Shown here: piece by piece, positions 1 through 9,107 of the stretch | Position numbering within the stretch: position 1 is the stretch's first letter | How the letters are laid out: every line of letters starts with the position of its first letter | Assembly (NCBI GenBank): GCA_017445805.1 | Contig: JAFSSC010000005.1 | Span: forward strand, 1-43,682 | Reading direction: 5' to 3' | From: a bacterium | GTDB lineage: Bacteria; Bacillota_I; Bacilli_A; Mycoplasmatales; Mycoplasmoidaceae | Length of the DNA stretch: 43,682 nt | Program-made: the position numbers and the translations under genes | The notes under the pieces: generated by a model | Databases searched by the model: none | The model's input: only the letters and a program-made list of their open reading frames with translations | What the model was told of the DNA's origin: nothing

Positions 1-19
1 CTAATAAATGATTCCAAAA

Positions 20-952
20 CTAATCAAAAATATTTTTTGTTAGGTGTGGACTAATATCAACAATATGTAAATTCTTAATTTTTTTCGCATAGATTGAGTC
101 TATCGAATTAGAAATAAATAGTTGGTCAATTATTTTGTCTTCATAGGCTAAATTAAATTTTTCGACAGCATTAGCTGATAAAATACCATGAATACACCCA
201 ACAATAATTTTTTTACAACCCATTTTTTTTAATGTTTTGCAAGCGGTAATAATTGTACCACCAGTATCAATCATATCATCGATTATTAAGCAATTTTTGT
301 TTTTGATATCTGCTCCCAAAATATTAATAATTTCAACAACATTTGGTTTTGGTCGATTTTTATTAATGATTAGCATTGGAATTTTATATGTTTCACTTAA
401 ATTTTTTATCCTTTTTACGCTACCATAATCGGGTGAGATAATAACAAAATCTTTTAAGTTATTCTTTTTTTTAATTTCGTTTATCAAAAAATGAATCCCT
501 GAAATAATCTCATTTGGAATATTAAAAAAACCTTGTATTTGACTTGAGTGCGGATCAAGTAAGTACATATTATCAACACCCGATTTTTCCAATAAATTTG
601 CAACTAACTTTGCAGTGAGTGATTCATTTTTTGAAAGTAAACGGTCTTGTCTTGCATAACCATAGTATGGACAAATAACAGTTATTAGTTTAACAAATGA
701 TCTTTTTAAAATATCAATTGTTATTAATAGTTCCATTAAATTTTCATTGACTGGTGGACATGTTGATTGAATAACATAAACATGTTTGCCTTTGACCGAC
801 TCACAAATTTTTATAAATGATTCACCATCTGCAAAATGGTTAATTGAAATTTTTGCCTTTTTAATTTTCGTTCGTTGTGAAATTAAATCAACTAACTTTG
901 TACAACCAGATAGACCAACAATAATATCTTTAATAGCATGCTTAGTATTCAT
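20..952 (-). CDS. prs: Ribose-phosphate pyrophosphokinase
   Basis: Makes PRPP from ribose 5-phosphate and ATP, the entry point for nucleotide salvage, in the cytosol. The 310-residue product has the full family layout: an F-x-DGE segment near residues 40-44, YGYARQDR at 98-105, DPHSSQIQGFF at 133-143, and the PRPP-binding loop IIDDMIDTGGT at 223-233. Length is normal for the family. It starts at an ATG and ends in TAG. It is the last gene of a minus-strand group with the DUF402 phosphatase and the broken gene upstream. The product is unambiguous. Confidence 0.96.
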   Translation of the reverse strand: MNTKHAIKDIIVGLSGCTKLVDLISQRTKIKKAKISINHFADGESFIKICESVKGKHVYVIQSTCPPVNENLMELLITIDILKRSFVKLITVICPYYGYARQDRLLSKNESLTAKLVANLLEKSGVDNMYLLDPHSSQIQGFFNIPNEIISGIHFLINEIKKKNNLKDFVIISPDYGSVKRIKNLSETYKIPMLIINKNRPKPNVVEIINILGADIKNKNCLIIDDMIDTGGTIITACKTLKKMGCKKIIVGCIHGILSANAVEKFNLAYEDKIIDQLFISNSIDSIYAKKIKNLHIVDISPHLTKNIFD

Positions 953-982
953 ATTTTCTAAATTATATTGTTAACATAAACA

Positions 983-1417
983 CTAGTTAAGAATATTTTT
1001 TATCCAAATCGCAAATTTCTCATCAATTGGATATTTACTATTAAAAGCATGCTCAATAAAATTCACGATGTGATCAAAAAGAACTACTGGTGAATACTCA
1101 ATTTTTTCATAATCATTGAAAAAATGGGTATATATTCGATTAATAATTTGTTTGGCAATATTGCTTTTCGCAACATCCTTATAAAAAATTATTTCCAAAT
1201 CTGTCGCTAATTTAAAAAGATTGCCATAATTATCCAAATTAAAATTGTTTTTTGGATTAATTCTAAATTTTGACTTCGTCATTGTATTTAAAAAAACGAA
1301 ATCATAATCGATATTATAATTTTTGAAAATTTTCAAAAAATTAATCTTTAAAGTGTTGTCAAGCCGTTCATCTAAGAAGATATTCTGTAATTTTAAATAA
1401 CTCTTCGAGAAGTTCAA
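983..1417 (-). CDS. C-terminal piece of a frame-broken hypothetical protein
   Basis: This open frame runs from just after a TAA at 1448-1450 down to a TAA at 983-985. It has no ATG near its beginning; a TTG at 1415-1417 is the first usable start. It encodes about 144 residues, mostly helical, acidic and basic mixed, with no signal peptide. I read it as the C-terminal part of the protein begun at 1666, because the frame between (1517-1341, one base offset) is also open and reads like coding sequence. See the findings for how the frames join. It may be an independent small gene, a pseudogene remnant, or the product of recoding. Function unknown. Confidence 0.5.
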   Translation of the reverse strand: MNFSKSYLKLQNIFLDERLDNTLKINFLKIFKNYNIDYDFVFLNTMTKSKFRINPKNNFNLDNYGNLFKLATDLEIIFYKDVAKSNIAKQIINRIYTHFFNDYEKIEYSPVVLFDHIVNFIEHAFNSKYPIDEKFAIWIKNILN

Positions 1418-1471
1418 GATTATTTTTTTTTGATAAAAACAAATCGATTAATTGACTTTTTGATAGAGAGT

Positions 1472-1666
1472 TTATAAATGAACTTTCCTCTTGCTGTTTA
1501 ATAAATGTGTTAAATTTTTAATTTGGAGATTAATTAGTAAGTGTTGATTATTTGAAAATAAAGGGTTTTTAGATTCTTCCATTAATAATGACAATGCTTC
1601 GCGATATTGACCTTTATCAATCATTTTTTTTATACGACTGTTAATTAATGTAAAATCGTTACTCAT
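1472..1666 (-). CDS. N-terminal piece of a frame-broken hypothetical protein (possibly DUF3196-like)
   Basis: Begins at an ATG (1664-1666) that overlaps the DUF402 stop by eight bases in the pattern ATGAGTAA, the same coupling seen at the hrcA junction, so I prefer it to an upstream in-frame ATG at 1697-1699. It is only 64 residues long before a TAA. The segment DKGQYREALSLLMEESKNP recalls the helical, TPR-like N-terminus of Mollicutes DUF3196 proteins; this is a weak resemblance from memory. With one base added in an A5 run and one removed in an A9 run, this piece and the 983-1417 piece form a single protein of about 227 residues. Confidence 0.5.
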   Translation of the reverse strand: MSNDFTLINSRIKKMIDKGQYREALSLLMEESKNPLFSNNQHLLINLQIKNLTHLLNSKRKVHL

Positions 1667-2207
1667 TCTTAAAATTAAATTTTTTAAAAAACTCTTCATT
1701 GTATTTGAAGAAAAATTTAGTTTTTTTTATTAAATCAATAAGTTTATTTTTTGCATTAATTGTTTGCTTGATTAATTCATTTGGATAAAGCATAGTTGTC
1801 GAATTTTTCTTAAATTCATCTTCATCTAATACTTTAATGATTAATGATTGTTTTTTTTTATTAAAAATTAATCGTACATCTAAATCTAAATCAACATATT
1901 TAATTGCCTCGTCTTCATAAATAAATGGTGAAGCAATATTAAAATAATAAATTGCTTTATTTTTTTTATGACAAAAAGTTATGATTAAGTTGTACCACTC
2001 GTCATTAAACATAACTCAAAAACTATCCTTATTACCACTTGAATGGTAAAATTTATTGTTTTTTCCTTGACTAATGATTCTTGTTTTATTTAGACTTAAA
2101 ATGGTAATTTTTTTATCGACATAAATTATTTTTGGAAATTCAAATGTCCTATATAAACAACCATCATATTTGTAAGCATGAATAGAAACTTTATGATTAA
2201 TTTTCAT
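1659..2207 (-). CDS. DUF402 / UPF0374 family nucleoside phosphatase
   Basis: The 182-residue product reads through a TGA (Trp) at 2016-2018. It shows the DUF402 hallmarks: an N-terminal YKYDG...RTFEF stretch, a central WYNLI, YFNIASPF, then KYVDLDLDVRLI and LDEDEF, which carry the acidic metal ligands of the family. Characterised relatives hydrolyse nucleoside tri- and diphosphates with divalent metal. The length matches the family (about 175-185). It is the first gene of the minus-strand group leading to prs; both act on nucleotides, though a functional link is only inferred. The exact substrate is not predictable. Confidence 0.85.
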
Positions 2208-2288
2208 TTTTCATCACTCGATAACTATAAATCAAACTAACGATAGAAGTGCAATTGAATGAATAATCAAGTGCTACTTATTTGAGAT

Positions 2289-2294
2289 TATAAT
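2289..2294 (+). promoter_or_regulatory. -10 box of the tRNA-Arg gene
   Basis: A perfect TATAAT lies eight bases before the first base of tRNA-Arg, the spacing expected for a start at or next to the mature 5' end. No good -35 hexamer is visible 16-18 bases upstream. Confidence 0.5.
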
Positions 2295-2302
2295 TTATTA
2301 TT

Positions 2303-2380
2303 GTTCACATAGCTCAAATTGGATAGAGCGATAGCCTCCTAAGCTATAGGTTAATGGTTCAATTCCATTTGTGGACGCCA
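2303..2380 (+). tRNA. tRNA-Arg (anticodon CCT)
   Basis: A complete cloverleaf can be drawn by eye. The acceptor arm GTTCACA pairs with TGTGGAC, with one G-U pair. The anticodon stem ATAGC/GCTAT encloses the loop CTCCTAA, giving anticodon CCT, which reads AGG. The T arm carries GGTTCAATTCC. CCA is encoded at 2378-2380. It stands alone between the divergent DUF402 gene and the 3' end of ktrB. Confidence 0.95.
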
Positions 2381-2388
2381 AATAAAAA

Positions 2389-4029
2389 TTATTGTAATTT
2401 TATGCTTTCGTATGAAAAAATAACATTGTCATATTTGGGTTTATTTTTTGTTCATGACAACAACGTGTTAGTAATACCTAATTGTCCAATAAACATCAAA
2501 ATCGTTAAAGTTAGTAAACCTCATCATTTTGCAATTGATGTGTAACTCATTGAAACACCAACTGTCCCAAATGCCGAAGCACTTTCGAAAAACACATCAG
2601 TAAAAGTGTATTTTTTTTGAATACTTAATGTTGGATCAGAAGGTAATGATGATCAAAAAATTAGTGTTCCAAAAAAAACTAAAATAATTGAAATAACTAA
2701 AAGCATAAAAGCTTCAATAGCAATATTTTTATCGATCGTGTGATTGAAAAAAATAATTTCTTTTCGTCCGCATAACTTATTTCAAATTGTAACAAAAATA
2801 AGTGCTATTGTCGTTACACGAATTCCTCCAGCTGTTGATGATGGAGCACCGCCTATTAACATTGAAATATTAAACACTCATTTAGACCATTCTGATAGTG
2901 CACGACAATCGATCGAATTCATTCCAAGACTTCGACACTCAACAACATTGTAAAAAATACAAAAACATTTATTGTACATAACATTCTTACCAAATTCAAA
3001 ATTTTTACATTCAAAACCAATAATTGATTTTGGATTATTTTTTTCAAATAATTCAAATCAAAAAGAAAAAAGTAATCCAATGAGACCAACAAAAATATAC
3101 ATAAATAATGATAGTTTTGTAAACAATGATAATCGGTAAGATAAACCTTTTCGCTTGTAACGAATTTTTTCGACAAATTCGAAAATAATAAAATGACCAA
3201 GACCACCAATAATTAGTTCAATCATAATAAAAAATTGTAATATTGTCCCTAAATCATTACGATATGGAGAGAGTGAAGATGTAGAAATAATGTCAAAACC
3301 AGCATTGTTTACGACTGAAACACTTGAAAAAAGTGCAACTCACAAACTATAACCATAATTACCAAAAGATTTTAATGGTTGCGTATAATCGTTATAAGAA
3401 ATAAAATTTCCATTATTTTCGTCAATTCCTTTTTGCTGATATGCAGGAATAAAACAAAAACAAAAACTATAAATAAAAGCAAAAATAATTTGAATACAAA
3501 ATAAAAAAGTAAAAGCGATTGAAATAACTCTAAATGAATCAGAAAGACAATTCCCACCTCGTTCAGATTGTAGAATTTGTAGAATCTTAATATTTTTTTT
3601 CTCTATTCTCCTAAAAATTTTTTTGATTAAACATCACACTCAAAATGATAGAGCAAAAGCTCCCATTCCTCCGATTTCGATGATAATAAGCAAAATAAAT
3701 TGACCAAATCAATTAAAATATTTAAAGATTACAACTGGTGTTAATCCTGTGTTTGAAAATCCTGAACATGCAATAAATAATGCTTGCAAAAAATTAAAAT
3801 TTTTATTCTTAAAACCGTCCAATTGAACACCATCAATTTTTTGCAAACTACATGGACAACACAACAATATAGCACCAAGAATAATAATTAAAAAATAAAC
3901 CCTAAACATTACTTTAGGAATTGTTGAACCAACGATAAATCGACTTATCTTAGAACCAATTTTTTTTAGTGAATCTAAATATGAATTACCAACTATATCA
4001 CTATTAGTTGTACTATCTTTAATAGTCAT
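2389..4029 (-). CDS. ktrB: KtrB/TrkH-type K+ (or Na+) uptake channel subunit
   Basis: Membrane ion-conducting subunit of a Ktr/Trk-type potassium or sodium transporter, 546 residues, intact only with TGA as Trp (for example 3709-3711). All four pore loops of the superfamily can be seen in order: SGFSNTGLTPV, VVNNAGFDIIS, the ALSEWSK...IGGAPSSTAGGIRVTT region, and SAFGTVGVSMS. The four filter glycines typical of K+-selective KtrB are therefore retained. Hydrophobic segments surround each loop, as in the MPM repeats. It starts at ATG 4027-4029 and ends in TAA eight bases from tRNA-Arg. A cytoplasmic KtrA partner is not encoded nearby. The ion preference cannot be proved from sequence. Confidence 0.9.
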
Positions 4030-4064
4030 TAAAAGTGTTTCAATAATTATATTGTCTTAATGAT

Positions 4065-4571
4065 TTATTTTAGATACTTAACATTATTGGGTTCAAGAAT
4101 CGCTAAATTTTTATATTTGTTTTTAACAACAATTTGATATAGCAAAATTGCAACACAATTTGATAAGTTTAAACAGCGAATATTTTTACTTACTGGAATT
4201 CTAATTGTCTTCTTAAGATTATCATTTAAAACCTTTTTTGGTAAACCTTTAGTCTCACATCCAAAAATTAAATAAATATTTTGTTTAATGGAAGGTTTTT
4301 TTATTTTTTCTGGTAAATTCCTCCCATAACGTGTAATGTAGTAAACTAAACTTCCTTTTGGTATTGAAGAAATAAAATCATCATAATCGATATGTTCAAC
4401 TAATTTTATTTTTTTAAGATAATCTAGAGCACTTCGTGCAAATTTACTATTTGAAAGAACAAAACCATATGGTTTTATCATGTGCAAAATTGCATTAAAA
4501 CCAACACATGACCGAATAATATTCCCCGCATTTTGCGGAATTTGTGGTTGATAAAGAACAATATGAATCAT
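4065..4571 (-). CDS. trmL: tRNA (cytidine(34)-2'-O)-methyltransferase TrmL
   Basis: SPOUT-fold methyltransferase that methylates the ribose of the wobble base in tRNA-Leu species. The 168 residues carry the N-terminal VLYQPQIPQNAGNIIR segment and the knotted C-terminal AdoMet site: FGCETKGLP, RIPVSKNIRCLNLSNCVAI. The family motif usually reads RSLNLSN; here the second position is cysteine. Length is typical. It sits just upstream of ktrB on the minus strand and is divergent from rubrerythrin. A neighbouring SPOUT subfamily is possible but less likely. Confidence 0.9.
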   Translation of the reverse strand: MIHIVLYQPQIPQNAGNIIRSCVGFNAILHMIKPYGFVLSNSKFARSALDYLKKIKLVEHIDYDDFISSIPKGSLVYYITRYGRNLPEKIKKPSIKQNIYLIFGCETKGLPKKVLNDNLKKTIRIPVSKNIRCLNLSNCVAILLYQIVVKNKYKNLAILEPNNVKYLK

Positions 4572-4614
4572 TGAAATATTAATTTTATCATACTAAATTT
4601 AATTTATTTTCACA

Positions 4615-4642
4615 TTGAAGTGATGCTATTTAGAGATATAAT
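4615..4642 (+). promoter_or_regulatory. Promoter of the rubrerythrin gene
   Basis: TTGAAG (4615-4620) and a perfect TATAAT (4637-4642) are separated by 16 bases and lie 23 bases before the ATG at 4666. This is one of the better two-box promoters in the window. No operator-like palindrome is evident around it. Confidence 0.5.
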
Positions 4643-4665
4643 TATTTATAACCATAAAATTGAAA

Positions 4666-5190
4666 ATGAATAAATTTGAAACAACAAAAACATATAAAAA
4701 TTTGTGATCAGCCTTTGCTCGTGAATCACAGGCAAGAAACCAATATACATTTTTTGCAAGCATAGCACAAAAAGAAGGTTTTTACAAAATTAGTAATGCT
4801 TTTCTTGAACTAGCTAATAATGAAAAAGAGCATGCAAAAGTTTGATTTAAACTCATAAATAATGGAAAAATCAATTCTACTTTGGAAAATTTACATAATT
4901 CGATAAAAAATGAAAATAATGAGTGAACTAAAACATACAAACAATATGCTATTGATGCTAAAAAAGATGGATATAAGAAGATTGAGACACTCTTTTTAAG
5001 CATTGCAAAAATTGAAGAAAATCATGAAAAACTACTTAAAGATCTTCTTAAAAAAATCAAAATTTATGAAAACAAAATAAACAAAAGTAATAAATGAAAA
5101 TGTTCTAAATGTGGTCAATTGAAAACTAAAAATAAACCAGTTGTTTGTGATGTATGTGAACATAAAAATTCATTTAATAAATCTTATTAA
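4666..5190 (+). CDS. rbr: Rubrerythrin
   Basis: Non-haem diiron peroxidase of anaerobes and microaerophiles; it reduces hydrogen peroxide with electrons passed from its rubredoxin-like iron site. The 174-residue product needs several TGA codons read as Trp. The diiron ligands of the family are all present: E20, E53 and H56 (EKEH), E83 and E86 (ENNE), E117 and H120 (EENH). The C-terminal domain keeps the four iron cysteines, WKCSKCG at 144-150 and CDVC at 161-164. It is a monocistronic gene on the plus strand, between divergent trmL and a convergent DivIVA-like gene, with its own promoter. The electron donor is not encoded in the window. Codon use looks like its neighbours. Confidence 0.93.
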
Positions 5191-5272
5191 TTAAATATAA
5201 GTTTGTCTCAACAAAACATTGTTAAAACTTAGATCGCAATATATTCGAATTACCATTAAAAATACACAACAT

Positions 5273-5623
5273 TTATTTATTTTTATTTTTTTGTTGCAAT
5301 AAAATAGTTTTATATTTTTCTTCAAGTTTATCCATTCGACGGTTTAAATGTTTTTGCCCATAACCTTCTTTCTGATATTCATTAATTTCATTTTTTAAAA
5401 TTTTATTTTGATTGACAAGATTATCCTTTTGTTCAAGTAATTCACAATATTTTTTTTTTCATGATTCAATTTCATTTTCAAGTGAATTTTTAATTTCTAA
5501 CATGTCATTAATATATATTATTACTTGATCAAAAAAATGATCGACATCAAAAGGATCATAACCAGAAAAAATACTTTTCTTAAATTTTTTTTCCAATATT
5601 TCCTTAACAATTTTATTATTCAC
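5273..5623 (-). CDS. DivIVA/GpsB-like coiled-coil protein
   Basis: The 116-residue product begins with a segment typical of the DivIVA/GpsB membrane-curvature domain (KKSIFSGYDPFDVDHFFDQV, about residues 13-32, compare the family pattern GYD-x-x-VD-x-F). A long coiled coil rich in E, K and N follows to the C-terminus. I place the start at a GTG (5621-5623) overlapping the end of metK by eight bases; no ATG exists before residue 40. It is the last gene of the potABCD-tsaD-metK run. In walled bacteria this family scaffolds division and septal wall synthesis; in a wall-less mollicute its target is unknown. Confidence 0.7.
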
Positions 5624-6749
5624 TTCTACTAATTCTTTTTAAGATACCAACTTTATCTAACCTTTCCCATGGTAAATTTCCTTTACCAAAATGTCCAAAA
5701 ACAGATGTTAAATGATAAATTGGTTTTTTTAAGTCCAATGTTTTAACAATATTATATAAATCAAAATTAAATGTCTTTAAAACAGCATTAAAAATTTTTT
5801 CATTCGAAATTGAATTTGTACCATATGTTTCAATGTGCAATAAAATTGGTTTTGACAAACCAATACAAAAAGTCAATTGCACTTGTACTTTCTTTGCTAA
5901 TTTGGCTGCTACGATGTTTTTTGCAATATATCGAGCAAAATAGGCACCAGTGCGATCAACTTTTGTATAATCCTTCCCACTAAACGAGCCTCCTCCATGA
6001 TTAGCAATTGATCCATATGTATCAACAATTATTTTTCGTCCAGTCAAACCGGTATCAGCAAATAAACCTCCATTAATAAAATCACCAGCATAATTAATAT
6101 ATTTTTTACACTTGGATGACAAATTATGTGCCTTTAAAATTGGATTAATGATAATATCTTCGATCTCTTTTTTTATTATGGATTTTTTTTTATTTTTCGT
6201 ATGCTGAACAGAAAGAACAATTGAATAAATTTGAGGTTTTTTTTCATTTTGATAATCAATTGAAACTAATGACTTCATATCATATAGGTACCCTAGTAAT
6301 TTTTTGGTTCGTATTAAATTTGTTAGTTTTAATAAAAACTCATTACTCAAAACTAATGATAATGGTAAGTATTGTGGTGTTTCATCACAAGCATAACCAA
6401 AAACAATTCCTTGATCGCCTGCACCAATTAGATTTTTATTAATATTAACTTTTTTTGCAATATCGCTAGATTGAGCATTAATATCTAATAAAATTCGAAA
6501 ATCATTTTCCAAATATCCTAGTGGTTTTAAAACTTTTCATGCACATTTAACAACATCGACATAAGCTTTTGTTGTAATTTCACCTGCAATCGTAATCGTT
6601 TTACTACTAGCAAAAACTTCACATGCTACGCGAGAATTTTCATCTTGTTTTAAACATTCATCCAAAATTAAATCAGCGATTTGATCACAAATTTTATCAG
6701 GGTGTCCAATTCCAACTGATTCCGATGTTATTATTTTTTCACAAAGCAT
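5616..6749 (-). CDS. metK: S-adenosylmethionine synthetase
   Basis: Makes S-adenosylmethionine from methionine and ATP, feeding the methyltransferases. The 377-residue protein is continuous across a TGA (Trp) near 6534. Visible motifs are [14 protein letters not shown] near residue 14, the [16 protein letters not shown] loop, and the [23 protein letters not shown]-type stretch that binds phosphate and potassium, split here as GGGSFSGKD followed by RTGAYFARY. Its start overlaps the end of tsaD by 19 bases and its end overlaps the DivIVA-like GTG by eight, so translation is probably coupled. Confidence 0.96.
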
Positions 6750-7690
6750 TTTTCAATTTTATGGTTAGTGATTTTTAAATCTGCTAATTTGGCGATCATC
6801 GCTCCGTTGTCGTTAGTAAAAATTTTTGTTGGAAAAAAACATTTAACTTCTTTTAATCCTTGTAATTCTTTTTGCAACTGTCGATTGGCACTAACACCAC
6901 CGCCAACAACAACATTTTTAACTAATGGATATTTTGAAAGATAATACAATAATTTTATTTTCAAATCATCAATAATCCAATTAAGAGCCGAACTAGCAAT
7001 GGTAGATTTACTGTATTTTTTTTGATTAATTATATTCAATATTTTTGTCTTCAAACCAGCGAAACTAAATTTATTATTCGCTAATGAATGTTTAAATAGA
7101 TTAATTCTTTTCCCATGGGTAAAAATTTTATCAATACTTTTACCGCCGGGGTATGGCAATTCCAAAGCACGACCAATTTTGTCAAGGACTTCACCAATAG
7201 CATCATCAACAGTTTGATTTAAAATTTTAATATTATCAAAATTTAAAACTAATGCAATAAATGTATTGCCACCAGAAACAATTAATGCTAAAAATGGAAA
7301 AAAATCTTTTTCGAAAGAATGATCAATAAAATATGAAAAAATATGTGCAATGTTGTGATTAATTTTTATTAGTTCAAGATCTAACAACATTGCGATTTGA
7401 TTAGCAAAAATTTTACCAATATGCAAACTACCTATAAGACCTGGTTCAGAAGTATAGGCAATGTGTGTAATATCATTAATCCTTATTTTGGCTTTTTTTA
7501 TGCATTGTTTGAACACATGATCAATACATTTACAATGATAACGTGCCGATAATTCTGGAACGATACCTCCATATTTTTTATTGATATCATTGGAAGTAAA
7601 AGTAACATTAGAGAGTAATTTACCGTTTTTCATAATTGCGATGCCTGTATCATCACAACTAGTTTCAATTCCTAAAATAATACGATTCAT
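6731..7690 (-). CDS. tsaD: tRNA N6-adenosine threonylcarbamoyltransferase TsaD
   Basis: Transfers threonylcarbamoyl to A37 of ANN-decoding tRNAs, together with TsaB, TsaE and TsaC, none of which lies in the window. The 319 residues show the ASKHA-type ATPase fold: IETSCDDTG at 8-16, the PELSAR segment, the metal-binding HNIAH (H-x3-H), VSGGNT, DDAIGE-LDK and [10 protein letters not shown] near the C-terminus. It starts four bases after the potD stop and overlaps metK, so it belongs to the same transcript. Length is slightly short but complete. Confidence 0.95.
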   Translation of the reverse strand: MNRIILGIETSCDDTGIAIMKNGKLLSNVTFTSNDINKKYGGIVPELSARYHCKCIDHVFKQCIKKAKIRINDITHIAYTSEPGLIGSLHIGKIFANQIAMLLDLELIKINHNIAHIFSYFIDHSFEKDFFPFLALIVSGGNTFIALVLNFDNIKILNQTVDDAIGEVLDKIGRALELPYPGGKSIDKIFTHGKRINLFKHSLANNKFSFAGLKTKILNIINQKKYSKSTIASSALNWIIDDLKIKLLYYLSKYPLVKNVVVGGGVSANRQLQKELQGLKEVKCFFPTKIFTNDNGAMIAKLADLKITNHKIEKCFVKK

Positions 7691-7694
7691 TTTT

Positions 7695-9107
7695 TTATAA
7701 ATTATTTTTTATTTGCATTCATGCCCAATTAATATTGGAGTTAGCGATGTGATCTAAAGGTTCCTCGTAAATTTTGTATTGATTATGTTGATTAATTTTA
7801 ATAATATCAATGTACATTTTCAAAGTTTTTTTATATTTTTTTCGATTGTTTAAATCGAGAAATTCATTTCAATATTCGCATGGTTTATCAATATTAATAA
7901 GCGCATCGTACAAATTTTTCAATGGTGGTGTGTACCCTAATTTATGGAAATTGCGAACTGTTCAATAAGAGAAATTTTTACTTTTTTTATTAAATAATTT
8001 ATTTTGATCAACACCGCAACCATCTAATGCAATCTGTTTAATAATTTCATAAATTTTATTCTTCTTCTGTTCAATGCTTGATTTGTTAATGACAAGTCCA
8101 TCAAATGAAATCAATGAATTGCTTGGTTTAATGATATGAAAATCATCGGCATGGAATCCAAAACTTTCTTCTTCTGCATGTTGTGTTGCAGCATAAAAAA
8201 TATCCCCTGATCATGCAAAAGCAGCTGAATATCCACCATTATCAATTGATAAATTACGTGATATTATTCCTGAATCAGATTGTAAATTAATTCAAGACTT
8301 ATTGGTAAAATATTTTGTCAATAATGAAAAAATTTTGTTTGCGTCATATGCAATATCATTTGTTGGTTTTTTACTTTTATTTAAAGTTTTAGCAACTTCG
8401 TAAATTGTTCGTGCATCATCGACCATTCCTAAATGTGTTTTTTTTGTTGGTTTGAATCGAATTTCACATTTTGGATTTAATGGACTTACTGTATAAAAAA
8501 TATCGTTCCAAGTTAAATTATTTTTATCAATAACTTCTTCGTTATTTTCATCGTAAAATTTAATTTCTTTCCCTTTATAAGCAAACATAAAATTTTGAAA
8601 AAAATATGGAACACATCAATCTAGAATATTAGTAATTGGTTCCGCTTGGTTGGTTTTTTTTGTCTCAATCATTTTTGTGCTAAATATTCTTGTTTGTTCA
8701 TTAAGATAATTAATTTCAGTTTGATTAAATAATGTAATTGCTTCTTTAGCATTATGAATATGATCGCCGTTAGTGTTTTTAATATTAAATTTTGCTCAAT
8801 CTATTTTTTGAATTAGATTTTGACTTCACAAATTTATAATTTCATAACTACTTGGTATAGCAATATCATAATATTTTTCAAATTTTGCTTCAATTGCTTC
8901 ATTGTTAGGATAATAAGTGAATTTTGCACCATATTTTTTTTCAATGTCATCGATTAATTCTTGTGCCATATAACTCTCAAAATTCCCTATTCGAATAGAA
9001 GTGTCACTTCGTGCGCATGACGAAAAAACAAGATTTGTAAATAACAGCATCGGAACGAAACAAAACAAGGATAAAATAATACAAGGTGATTTAGTTTTTA
9101 TTTTCAT
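7695..9107 (-). CDS. potD: Spermidine/putrescine ABC transporter substrate-binding lipoprotein
   Basis: Surface lipoprotein that captures polyamines for PotABC. The 470-residue product starts with a basic, hydrophobic signal peptide ending in a lipobox-like FSSC with the acylated cysteine at residue 31. Then comes a periplasmic-binding-protein fold: RIGNFESYMAQELID near the start of the mature protein, and the AFAWSGDIFYA motif characteristic of PotD. TGA-Trp codons occur at 8826-8828 and 8292-8294. It is longer than E. coli PotD (about 350), as is usual for mycoplasma PotD. It overlaps potC by 17 bases. Substrate choice among polyamines is not resolved. Confidence 0.88.

Noticed and set aside
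2744-2953. Open frame on the plus strand
   Set aside because: Antisense to the third pore region of ktrB, where the minus-strand frame is clearly conserved.
4782-5003. Open frame on the minus strand
   Set aside because: It is the shadow of the rubrerythrin gene, which has complete metal-binding motifs on the plus strand.
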